Source of the DNA: Phlegmacium glaucopus
Taxonomy: Eukaryota > Basidiomycota > Agaricomycetes > Agaricales > Cortinariaceae
Direction: 5' to 3'
Length of the DNA: 10,987 nucleotides
NCBI GenBank assembly: GCA_015039465.1
Contig: MU130502.1
Span: 2,562 to 13,548 of the forward strand
The translations under genes and the position numbers were made by a program. This document shows, piece by piece, positions 1 through 7,210 of the stretch (positions are counted from its first letter, which is position 1; every line of letters starts with the position of its first letter). Under the pieces are notes generated by a model. That model did not search any database, was not told where the DNA came from, and saw only the letters and a program-made list of their open reading frames with translations.

Positions 1-1392
1 GCCGAGTCTTTCTCTACGGCTTAGCCGTAGACTTACTCCACCCCCCAGCCCGTACGGAAGCCAGAGCCGTAAACAGTGCCTACGGTACTCTAAGGATCCT
101 AACACGGCGTAGACCCGTAATGAACTCCGTGAAGGCAATGAACTAAGTAGTGACTGTTACAATAGTGATAGTAACAGTGACCTTAAGAGCAACTCGGTTC
201 GTGGCGGCCGGAGATTTCGACACCATTTCCCTGGGCAACAACGGACTTTTTAGCCGAGTCTTACTCTACGACTGAGCCGTAGACTTACTCCACCCCCCAG
301 CCCGTACGAAAACCAGAGTCGTAACTGTTAACCGAGTCTTACTCTACGGCTGAGCCGTAGACTTACTCCGGCCCCCAGCCCGCATGGAAGCCAGAGCCGT
401 AAACAGTGCAAGGATCCTAACACGGTGTAGACCCGTAATGAACTCTATGAAGGTAATGAGTTAAGTAGTGACTGTTCGGTCCGCAAACGACGAAGGTAAC
501 GCCGCAGTCCCTTTCGTTACCTACGGTTACATTACCCTCGCACGGGGCGTGGTCGTAACCCCAAGGAGAGCCTAAGACTCAGCCGTACCCTAAGTAGTGA
601 CTGTCCGGTCTACAGACGACGCTGCCTTCGTCCTAGTCCATGCGGTCTTCCCTACCTAGACAACGGTTCCCGGAGCGATTGCCGTAAACTTAGGGACAGG
701 AGCCGTACGCGTGACATGAGTGAGAGCAGTGGACTTACTAGTCCGGTACGTAGACGGCGGTAGTCCCGGCGTAGTCCCTGATGTCCCCCCCTCAGCCGAA
801 ACCAAAACCCTAACTAGAGCCCACAGCTAACCCTGGGTAGGGGGCTCAGTCGTGGACACAGCGAACTGAGGAGCAACGGCTCGGTCCGTAAACGTCGACG
901 GTAATGGCCCAGTCTCGGTTGGTTTCTAGATCACCCTGCACTGAGATCTCAACGACCCTGTGGGCGAACGCCGTTCAACCCCTATCTGTAATACAGCCTT
1001 CGGTTCCTACACTTCTCACGGCTGGACCTCACACCCCGACTATGACACCGACACACTAGTGGTAGAACTACGGGTCCTCCCTCCCTATGGTGTATTGGGC
1101 TTACTAAGGAGACGGATCGTTACCGCAAGACGACCTAGGAAAACTCTAGCCGAAACCATTCTAGTCAGGGGGTACAGGTGAACATCCTGGGGTGCCCTTC
1201 CCTGGAGTCAGAGAGATCAAGTCATGAACGACATAACCGGTGATCCACGCTCAAGCTACACTCACAGCCATGACGTCGACCTGACCTACAGTAAAGAAAA
1301 TTGTTTTACCTGAGTACTTCTTCTACCTTAGGACGACGGGCCGCTTACCTTTGTAACCTAAACCAACTACAGCTGTGGAGGTATCTTAACCG
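1..1392. other. Block in reversed, non-complemented polarity; N-terminal part of the acidic Trp-repeat protein gene
   Basis: Neither strand reads as a gene here. Read from 1392 back to 1 without complementing, the block gives an open frame from an ATG at 1383-1381 to position 1, exactly 461 codons with no stop, which continues in frame at 1393. About 170 bases (roughly 155-325) match the mirror of 1387-1561 at over 90 percent by eye, for example mirror matches to CAACAACGGGTCCCTTTACC. The encoded segment opens MEVSTSTKSNVSIRRAAGFH, has a more basic stretch near residues 59-95 (with SYKWTWGTDLTKADLKRIQQ), and then becomes acidic and repetitive, with Ala/Trp motifs at residues 167, 213, 259, 302 and 396. 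Only two codons before the ATG are in the window and both are open, so the true start may lie outside. Function is not recognised. Confidence 0.93.
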
Positions 1393-2076
1393 ATTTTCAA
1401 TGCCGAGACCAAAGGCACACCCGCCCTGCCTCATTCAGATGCCGAGTCGGCTTCTCATTCTGAGCCGATTTTTCAGGCAACAACGGGTCCCTTTACCACA
1501 GCTTCAGAGGCCGGCGATGCTTGGCTCAATGAGAATTCCAGTGACAATGATAGTGATAACATGTCTGACCATCCTCAGGTCAATCATTTCATCACAGCAT
1601 TGCAGGCTGCCGAGGAATGGCCTACAGACGATGATGGTGCTTCAGCATGGCTGGGTCACTCTGATATTGATGAAGAATATCACCAAGATCACACAACCGC
1701 CAGTGAGGCAGCTGACGCTTGGCTTGCCTATTCTGAGGCTGATGCCAATGCCAATTCTGAACCCGATGCCAATGCCAATGCCAATGCCAAACAGGAGGCT
1801 GATGCTTCAATTGAGAGTGGCCATGGCGCCCAGGACATCACAGCCATTGACACGGCCAACGCTTGGCCTAGTGATGATGAGGATCATTATTCTGCTGGTC
1901 GTCGTCCCTCAGCTGCTTCCTCTGGCACCACTCAATTACTTACAGTCCAGCACAGCCAGATAACCCTTGTTCCCCGTATCTATGGAGCAAATGATTTTAC
2001 TTATGTAGATGAAACCTGGTTGCCCGATCATGATGATCCGGAGGCATTGGATTCTGATGTTGCAGAGTACTTTTAA
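1393..2076 (+). CDS. C-terminal 227 residues of an acidic protein with repeated Ala/Trp/acidic motifs
   Basis: The frame is open from 1390 and ends at TAA 2074-2076. The ATG at 1561 is probably an internal methionine: the frame is open upstream of it, and codons from 1393 continue the 461-codon frame seen in the reversed block at 1-1392, giving at least 688 residues in all. The segment is rich in Asp, Glu, Ala and Ser and looks disordered. It carries six Ala/Trp motifs such as EAGDAWLNENSSD, EAADAWLAYSE and TANAWPSDDED, an Asn-Ala run built from GCCAAT hexamers near 1743-1790, and a last copy ETWLPDHDD just before the C-terminus. No signal peptide, membrane segment or known catalytic motif is visible. 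A nuclear or scaffold role would only be a guess. It could be a host gene or the accessory protein of a mobile element. No intron is needed. Confidence 0.75.
   Translation: MFNAETKGTPALPHSDAESASHSEPIFQATTGPFTTASEAGDAWLNENSSDNDSDNMSDHPQVNHFITALQAAEEWPTDDDGASAWLGHSDIDEEYHQDHTTASEAADAWLAYSEADANANSEPDANANANAKQEADASIESGHGAQDITAIDTANAWPSDDEDHYSAGRRPSAASSGTTQLLTVQHSQITLVPRIYGANDFTYVDETWLPDHDDPEALDSDVAEYF
1743..1790 (+). repeat. GCCAAT hexamer run coding for Asn-Ala repeats
   Basis: Within the acidic protein, GATGCCAATGCC-type hexamers recur and encode alternating Asn-Ala (DANAN, then DANANANA). The run is a plausible site of length variation by slippage that keeps the frame. Confidence 0.7.
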
Positions 2077-2480
2077 TGTAGTATGTTTTCTGTGTCCAAT
2101 TATGAGTTATTTTGGGATCTCCAGTGATCACTTTCATCAGCCAAACACTACATAGTAGAAAACTACATAGTATGGGCTAGGATGATGCCAAGACACCTAG
2201 TAAGCCGATGCCGATACTATGTGTTCTCACCTGGATTCGTTTATCAGCCCATAACAGGTCCGAAACAGGGCCGAGAAAGGATGGGAATGTATGTGTGCTC
2301 TTGAAATTGCCCAGCGTCAATCCTATGTATGCGGATTCAAATTTGATTGGGGGCAACGGCCATGCCCCCGCCCCTGCTCAGGTCCGTTGGTGTAAGTCCC
2401 AAGCAGACCTCTATATTGCCGACACACTGCTAATACTCGGCAAATGCCGAGTGGCAATCAAGCCGTGGGCCAGACTATCC
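2077..2480. other. No gene found; GC-moderate sequence with short repeats
   Basis: Downstream of the acidic protein gene no convincing reading frame appears. Present are two copies of ACTACATAGTA (2148 and 2162) and an 8-base-arm palindrome at 2435-2452 (ACTCGGCA, two bases, TGCCGAGT). An open frame at 2208-2519 shows no recognisable motif and runs into the tandem repeat, so it is not called as a gene. Confidence 0.5.
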
Positions 2481-2696
2481 AATGTCCGATTCTATTGTGG
2501 CCGATGCTGCCGTCAATGACAAGGCCTAAGAAAGAGGCCCGAGTGGTCGTTGAGGCCGGCTTATAGTCTGGGCCGCGTCCAATGGGTTCCAATGTCTGAT
2601 TCCATTGTGGCCGATGCTGCCGTCAATGACAAGGCCTAAGGAAGAGGCCTGAGTGGTCGTTGAGGCCAGCTATAGTCTGGGCCGCGTCCGATGGGT
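2481..2696 (+). repeat. 110-base tandem duplication
   Basis: The unit starting AATGTCCGATTCTATTGTGG at 2481 is repeated at 2591 (AATGTCTGATTCCATTGTGG). Both copies contain CCGATGCTGCCGTCAATGAC and end near TCTGGGCCGCGTCC. Differences are a few transitions and small deletions in the second copy. Several stops fall in all frames, so it is probably non-coding. Confidence 0.9.
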
Positions 2697-2700
2697 AGTG

Positions 2701-2722
2701 GGCCTGGCGAATTCGCTAGGCC
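2701..2722. repeat. 22-base near-perfect palindrome
   Basis: GGCCTGGCGAA is followed directly by TTCGCTAGGCC, its reverse complement except for one base. It lies right after the 110-base tandem repeat. Role unknown. Confidence 0.75.
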
Positions 2723-2949
2723 GGTAGTATATGCTACGTTGTAGCAGTCCCTATTTAGGTAATGTTCGCTTGAGGCCAGCAAAGCCAAACCATACGGTAC
2801 AGTGTATGCCTTCATTGCACTGTATGATTCACTACAATGTAACTTAGCTATGTGGAGCAGGGGAAAGGGGAAGGAACAGTGGGGGGGAGATAGGTGGGGG
2901 TCTCATGAGTGTACCAGCTGTTCATAACATTACCCCTTTAATATATTTA
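2723..2949. other. Gene-free spacer with a G-run cluster
   Basis: No reading frame of note. Bases 2860-2900 hold four runs of four or more G (2860-2863, 2867-2870, 2881-2887, 2896-2900) with loops of 3, 10 and 8 bases, so a long-loop G-quadruplex is possible on the + strand. The stretch ends in AT-rich sequence just before the putative Harbinger terminus. Confidence 0.5.
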
Positions 2950-2988
2950 GAGCCTGTTCAGTACAGATCAGTTTCAGGTTCAGTCCAG
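2947..2988 (+). repeat. Putative 5' terminus and TTA target site of the Harbinger element
   Basis: A TTA at 2947-2949 is followed by GAGCCTGTTCAGTACAGATC and then related TTCAG-containing sequence. PIF/Harbinger elements duplicate a three-base TTA/TAA-type target and often begin with a G-rich CCTGTT-type terminus. It lies 86 bases before the transposase ATG. The matching 3' terminus was not found by eye in the window, so this stays tentative. Confidence 0.4.
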
Positions 2989-3295
2989 ATATTTGATGAA
3001 GTTTTCTTTGCATGTGACATTACATAATTATTCCCATGCCTCCTGCTACCACTGATCATCATCACCTTGCAGTGGCTGCAGCCACATTTTTTGTGAATAC
3101 CATCATTTGTGCTGCTCATATATTTAGCACATCCTTCTATGACAAGATCCCTTACCACACTTCTGCCTTTAGTGGCCATGCCTAGGTGCAGGAGCTGGTC
3201 AATGGCCATCCAGAAAGGATCAAATGTGAACTACATCAGGAAAAATGATTTTGGCCCTAGGTAGCCTTGGGTAATTTGTTAGTATCACATCACTA

Positions 3296-3352
3296 CTCAG
3301 GACATCCCAGGACACCCCAGGACACCACCCCAGGACACCTCAGGACATCCTA
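3296..3352 (+). repeat. Short CAGGACAYC tandem repeats
   Basis: Five or so imperfect copies of CCCAGGACAYC sit near the left end of the TA-flanked element. Similar AGGACA words recur at 3392 and at 4165-4185 near the right end in the same direct orientation. Confidence 0.8.
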
Positions 3353-3685
3353 GAGCAGCACAGGTAAAATTTTGAGTGTCACCCATTTTCTCAGGACACC
3401 TTTAGTGTATCCTGTGCATTGACCATCTGGACCAAATCACATCAGGAGGCCCTGGGAGTCCCTTAGAATTTATGAATTTTGCTAGAAAATCTTTAACCGC
3501 CGCGTCCAAAAAAGTATTTTGCAGTTTTCTCAATAAGGAGAGCTGCTATTAATATAATTTAAACATATTCAGGGTCCTAAAACAATTCTCTACCATCTTT
3601 AAAAAATTTCCTTTTTTGGAATTTATGTAATCTACCCTGACCCAGCACCATATGCTTGAAATCATGCTTATCTGTGATCATGTGA

Positions 3686-3720
3686 CCAATGGTCTGTGCG
3701 CCATCCAAAAGATATATAAA
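3686..3720 (+). promoter_or_regulatory. Promoter-like CCAAT and TATA boxes inside the TIR element
   Basis: CCAAT at 3686-3690 lies 22 bases before TATATAAA at 3713-3720, followed by AT-rich sequence. No intact gene follows. The open frame at 3652-4107 only decodes the minisatellite and is not credible as a protein. Confidence 0.3.
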
Positions 3721-3937
3721 CCACCCACAATTTTGTTTTCTTATTTCCTACTTCCCCAGTATTATACTAGTATATTTATGTATCACTATTTTATTATTAT
3801 TTTATTACTAGTACTATATATGATGTTTAGAATAATTGAATATAATTTTATTGTTATTATAATTATTCTGTTGTGTGAGACCACTCAAATATCTGGTTTA
3901 TATATGTTTTCTAGCATCAGATCCAAAGGGACTAAGG

Positions 3938-4092
3938 CTGCCTCAGGATGCTCTCAGGTTGCCTCAGGATGCTCTCAGGTTGCCTCAGGTTGCCTCAGGT
4001 TGCCTCAGGACGCTCTCAGGTTGCCTCAGGACGCTCTCAGGTTGCCTCAGGACGCTCTCAGGTTGCCTCAGGTTGCCCCAGGACAGCCTAAG
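3938..4092 (+). repeat. CTCAGG minisatellite, 10- and 21-base units
   Basis: TTGCCTCAGG (10 bases) alternates with AYGCTCTCAGG (11 bases), giving at least six 21-base units with three extra 10-base units. Later units carry ACG where earlier ones carry ATG, suggesting two expansion phases. Frames through it read as periodic Leu-Arg-Leu-Pro-Gln-Asp-Ala or Val-Ala-Ser-Gly-Cys, which is an effect of the repeat. Confidence 0.93.
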
Positions 4093-4325
4093 ACTTTTCA
4101 TACATAGGTAACTTGCACCCCAGGGCGACCTCTTGACCTGAGCGCCCTGAGCTGCCTGGGGCACCCCAGGACATTTCAGGACGGCCTAGGGCACAAGTCA
4201 TTTTTCCTGATGTAGGCATGAGACTACATGTCTTTGAAGCCCTTATTGAAGCCTTGCATGCTGTTGGATTACAAGATACATGAAGTATTGCTTTGGAAGA
4301 ACACCTGGCCATCTTTCTATATACC

Positions 4326-4687
4326 TGTGTTGTAGAAAACTGGACCGCTGAGTTCTGGGTTATATATAGACATGCTTCAATTAAGCTAGATAGGTGATTA
4401 ATATCACAAGACCTCAGTCACGATACAATGGACTAATTATATTATTGCCATACCTAGATAGGTGATTAATATCACAAGACCTAGGCAACAGTAAGTAAGG
4501 ATAAAGTAAAGAGGAGATTTTGTAGTCTACTCACCTCAGTCACGATACAACGGACTGAGGTGAAGTGGTAAGTCTATGTACTATATATATGTGTAGGGAC
4601 AATGGTAATAATCAGTGGCCAATGCCACCATTTGCACTTGGTCTTCTGTGGCCCAATGGCCCACTCACCCAAATACACAACATGTGT
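4326..4687 (+). mobile_element. Solo LTR A, 352 bases, TSD TGTGT
   Basis: The element runs TGTAGAAAACTGG (4331) to AAATACACAACA (4682), with TG...CA ends and a perfect TGTGT duplication at 4326-4330 and 4683-4687. Excision with one TSD joins CTGTGT to GACAGG and restores the transposase residues YTCVTGLS. No PBS, gag or pol remains, so it is a solo LTR left by recombination between two LTRs. TATATATA at 4361-4368 is a possible TATA box, which supports the + orientation only weakly. Confidence 0.88.
4386..4562 (+). repeat. Interleaved direct repeats and a hairpin in solo LTR A
   Basis: A 29-base word beginning CTAGATAGGTGATTAATATC occurs at 4386-4414 and 4454-4482. A second word, CCTCAGTCACGATACAAYGG, occurs at 4412 and 4534. 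The second copy sits in a hairpin with arms CACCTCAGT (4532-4540) and ACTGAGGTG (4554-4562). These look like an internal duplication in the LTR. Confidence 0.85.
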
Positions 4688-4750
4688 GACAGGTCTGTCA
4701 ATATGGCATGTTGGAGAACAGTTTCAACATGCAAATGGCACCATATCCAA

Positions 4751-4814
4751 GTATGTGTTGAAACTTGAAAATGTTACAGCTAAGCAATGTCTCTTATTAC
4801 AAGCATCTATATAG
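4751..4814 (+). other. 64-base intron of the transposase pseudogene
   Basis: The donor GTATGT at 4751 and an ATATAG acceptor at 4814 bracket sequence that breaks the transposase frame. Removing it joins TIS-K to SFCMILYALSSPPFY in frame (phase 2, AA|G). Other AG acceptors at 4777 or 4803 give out-of-frame joins. The size suits basidiomycete introns. Confidence 0.7.
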
Positions 4815-5115
4815 GTCATTCTGCATGATTTTATATGCCCTCTCCTCACCTCCTTTCTATACTACCTATGTATGCCTTCCAACTATTCATGATGCTATCC
4901 CATCAGAAATCCTGTCAAACCCAAAATTCTTCCCTTTCTTTGAAGGTGCAATTGGTGCAATGGATGGGACCCATATCAACTGCTGTCCTTCATCTGAGGT
5001 GTCTAGCATGTGATCAGAAGGGAGGAGTCTCTCAGAACACACTTGCCTGTTACAGCTTCAATATATGGTTTCAGTATATGATCAATGGATGGGATGGCTG
5101 TGCAGCAGATGCAAG

Positions 5116-5691
5116 CATGTTGTTAAGTTTGAGAAATCTATTCCAGAGTAACAGACGGAGTTTATTGGAACGGAACCACAGAACGGATAAGGACTTCAGC
5201 CTCAGTGTATATGCTGTGCTACCCTAAACCTTCATGTCCTAATTTTGGAGTAGGAATGGAATGGAGTGGAACCGGAAGTTGCAGGGACTTAGAGGAAGAA
5301 TAAAAGGGGGAAACTAGGTTGATATTCGAAACTAAGGAAAACATACAAGTTTTGAGTACTTAAATAATAAATGGAATAGCAACTGAAATATAAAGGGTAA
5401 ATATAAAGTGCTGCGTTCTGCTCCCGGAAGGTCCTGCATTCTTGGGTGAATAATCCATAGCAGGTGTGATGACAGATAGTGAGAAAAATGATGACAAAGA
5501 AATAGTTGTTATGTTGAAGATGTGGTAATGGGTTTGGAGTAATGTCCAGAATGATACAGAGAAGTCTTGGAGTTGGATGTAGGAAGAGTAGATCTGGAAA
5601 CAAGGGAAAGGACTGTAATGGAGTACGGACTACCAGAGACAACTCCAATGGAGCTGGACCAGAGTAATGTATAATGGAATGCAACACATGT
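5116..5691 (-). mobile_element. Solo LTR B1, 566 bases, inverted, TSD CATGT
   Basis: TGTTAAGTTTG (5121) to GGAATGCAACA (5686) is flanked by perfect CATGT at 5116-5120 and 5687-5691. Excision with one TSD restores the transposase codons for DASM-YNDA. It is the reverse complement, with divergence, of the element at 6223-6820. No internal retrotransposon genes are present. Open frames inside it (for example 5289-5687 on the - strand) are LTR sequence, not genes. Confidence 0.92.
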
Positions 5692-5813
5692 ATAATGATG
5701 CCTGACTTTCAGACCTCACCATCCCTGAAGGAAAGTACTACCTTGCAGATGCAGGGTTTGGGATGTGTGACTCTCTCTTGATTCCTTATCATGGTGTTTG
5801 TTATCATTTGGCT

Positions 5814-6222
5814 ACTAGTAGGTGGAGGTGTGCTTTGGGTGGGTATGTTAGGGAATGAGCTGTAGAACAGCTGTCCTTACACTCATGCTTCTTGGATAAC
5901 CCCGTAAACATTGTTATTGACCAAGGTGCAGATCCTGTATCTGCACCTTAACTATTTATACTAAGATACATGGTCTGTGCACTATGTATGTACTTGTTTG
6001 TATAGTGATAATAATCAGTCATGTGGGTACCTATCTGGGTCATGACTAAGGCATAGTGACTAAGACATATGGGATGGAGCTGAAGAGACAGTAAGGGGTA
6101 CGCTTCTGTAGGAAGCTCATGATGGGATGTCACATAGTGACAGAGGGTACAGGGTAGTGCCATAGGCATGGGTGATAACATAGGGTTGTTGTATGATGGT
6201 GAGATTGGGTGATGGGTGGTGT
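5814..6222. other. Tail of the Harbinger element and spacer; no intact gene
   Basis: Up to about 5925 the + strand keeps faint transposase C-terminal similarity in mixed frames (NEL, then HAS, then NIVID, resembling the family pattern ELxNLRHASxRNVIE). The rest has no credible gene. The open frame on the - strand at 5948-6238 lacks recognisable motifs and overlaps the LTR edge. Confidence 0.45.
5923..5949. repeat. Perfect 11-base-arm hairpin
   Basis: AAGGTGCAGAT and ATCTGCACCTT are exact reverse complements separated by CCTGT. It sits at the end of detectable transposase similarity. It lacks a T-run and this is a eukaryote-like region, so a bacterial-type terminator is not proposed. Confidence 0.8.
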
Positions 6223-6825
6223 TGTTACATTCCGTCACACGTTACTCCGGTCCGACGGTAGTCCGGTCCGACGGTAGTCCATACTCCATTCCAGTACTTT
6301 CCCTTATCTCCGACTCTACTCCTCCTACATCCAACTCCGAGACTTCTCCATATCATTCCAACTCTTCCAACAATATCCCAAACCCCTTACCACACCTTCG
6401 TCATAACAACTATTCCTTTGTCATCACTTTCCCACTATCAGTCAGCACACCAGCCATGGATTATTCACCTAAGAATGCAGGACCTTTTCCGGGAGCAGAA
6501 CGCAGCACTTATATTTATATTCTATATTTCGGTTGCAATTCCTTTTATATTTAAAGTACTCGAACTTGTATGTTTTCCCTTAGTTCAAATATCAACCTAG
6601 TTTCCTCCCCCTAGTCATCCTCTAAGTTCCCGCAACTTCCGGTTCCACTCCGTTCCATTCTTACTCCGAAATTAGGACACGAAGGTTTAGGGTAGCACAG
6701 CACACACGCTGAGGCTATAGTCCTTTCCCGTTCCGTGATTCCGTTCCGATCAGGCTCCGTCCGATCCGGTTTTACTCCGACGTTTTACTCCGACGTTTCC
6801 CCTTTGTTCTAAACTTAACAGGTGT
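6218..6825 (+). mobile_element. Solo LTR B2, 598 bases, TSD GGTGT
   Basis: TGTTACATTCC (6223) to TCTAAACTTAACA (6820) has TG...CA ends and perfect GGTGT duplications at 6218-6222 and 6821-6825. It is the same family as the inverted copy at 5121-5686: shared blocks include GAATGCAGGACCTT, GGAGCAGAACGCAGCAC and AACTTCCGGTTCCACTCC on this strand. It keeps many CpG sites and a 16-base tandem duplication (GGTCCGACGGTAGTCC at 6249-6264 and 6265-6280). No internal genes. Confidence 0.92.
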
Positions 6826-6904
6826 TATGTGTAGGCTGGGAGGTGTAGGGTAGGACCGAAGGGAGGTCCCCTGACAGGGTATATTTCAATGTTTTTCTTA
6901 GTGT
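6826..6904. other. Short spacer between solo LTR B2 and the GGTC repeats
   Basis: Purine-rich flank of the LTR, continuous with 6180-6222 once the LTR is removed. Nothing identifiable. Confidence 0.4.
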
Positions 6905-7210
6905 TTAAGAGTCCAGTCTGGTCTGGTTTTTTGACCCTCAGGACCTTTAACTGAGACTGTAACTGGTCCAGGACCTCAAAAGACCAGACTGGACTGCTTA
7001 AGACCGGTTTACATTGTTTTTTTTGGTCCTAGGACTGGTCCTGGTCATAAGTAGTGTTTTGAGGTCTGGTATGGTCCAGTATTTTGACCCTCAGGGTCAT
7101 GGACAAGGACCAGGACCGGTCCACTTCGGTCCTAGGACTGAAAAAGACCAGACTGGACTGCTTCAGACCAGTCTACATCGGGTTTTTTCAGTCCTAGGAC
7201 CGGTCTTTGT
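6905..7210. repeat. Two ~150-base GGTC/GACC-rich units
   Basis: Units at about 6908-7060 and 7061-7208 share, in order, a GGTCTGG start, TTTTGACCCTCAGG, AAGACCAGACTGGACTGCTT, and GGTCCTAGGACT or its variant. Words and their complements (GGTC/GACC, TCCTAGGA) recur, making the block strongly self-complementary. No coding potential is supported. Confidence 0.8.

Larger units (their letters stand above)
3232..4214. mobile_element. 979-base TIR element with TA target duplication (Tc1/mariner-like, non-autonomous)
   Basis: Terminal inverted repeats of 28 bases begin CATCAGGAAAAATGA at 3234 and end TCATTTTTCCTGATG at 4212, with 25 of 28 positions pairing. TA flanks both ends (3232-3233 and 4213-4214). 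Removing the element and one TA joins the transposase codons for CEL and GMRLH in frame, which confirms both ends. TA duplication points to the Tc1/mariner-like class, but no transposase is inside, so it is a MITE-like passenger. The interior holds AGGACA repeats, an AT-rich middle and a CTCAGG minisatellite. Confidence 0.9.
3036..5925 (+). pseudogene. PIF/Harbinger-type DDE transposase, split by three insertions
   Basis: Coding pieces are 3036-3233, 4215-4330, 4688-4750, an intron 4751-4814 (GTATGT...ATAG, phase 2), 4815-5120, and 5692 to at least 5813, with degenerate similarity to about 5925. In order they give KIPYHTSAFSG, QELVNGHPERIKCELG, RLHVFEALIEALHAVGLQDT, LEEHLAIFLYTCVTGLS, a helix-turn-helix-like VGEQFQHANGTISK, then NPKFFPFFEGAIGAMDGTHI with the first catalytic Asp (codon 4963-4965), KGGVSQNTLACYSFN, GWDGCAADAS with the second Asp (5108-5110), and TIPEGKYYLADAGFG. 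This order matches the HARBI1/DDE_Tnp_4 nuclease family, which cuts and joins transposon ends. The gene is dead: in-frame stops at TAG after SGHA, TGA after LQDT and TGA 5703-5705, a +1 shift near 5000, and three insertions. The start ATG at 3036 was chosen because the family-like frame opens there. Confidence 0.88.

Noticed and set aside
960..1181. Open frame of 73 codons on the + strand
   Set aside because: It lies in the reversed block. The real frame reads in plain reverse through the same bases, so this forward frame is accidental.
1301..1963. Open frame of 220 codons on the + strand
   Set aside because: It is a shadow frame: it overlaps the acidic protein out of phase and crosses the 1392/1393 junction. 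Its Met/Pro/Leu repeats come from the GCCAAT hexamers read in another frame.
2958..3209. Minus-strand 83-codon frame with a CxxC
   Set aside because: The + strand here encodes recognisable Harbinger N-terminal sequence (KIPYHTSAFSG, NGHPERIK), so the - frame is its shadow.
3681..3924. A fifth solo LTR around the CCAAT/TATA pair
   Set aside because: The best flank pair is GATCA against GATCC, an imperfect match, with no matching TG...CA ends beyond chance.
3652..4111. Open frames over the CTCAGG minisatellite
   Set aside because: The translation is only the repeat in two phases joined to AT-rich sequence, inside a non-autonomous element.
3290..4190. CRISPR-like array suggested by the regular repeats
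   Set aside because: The units are contiguous with no unique spacers, and the context is a eukaryotic mobile element, so this is a minisatellite.
5121..6820. The inverted pair as one transposon with ~570-base TIRs
   Set aside because: Each arm has its own TG...CA ends and its own different 5-base duplication (CATGT and GGTGT), so they are two independent solo LTR insertions.
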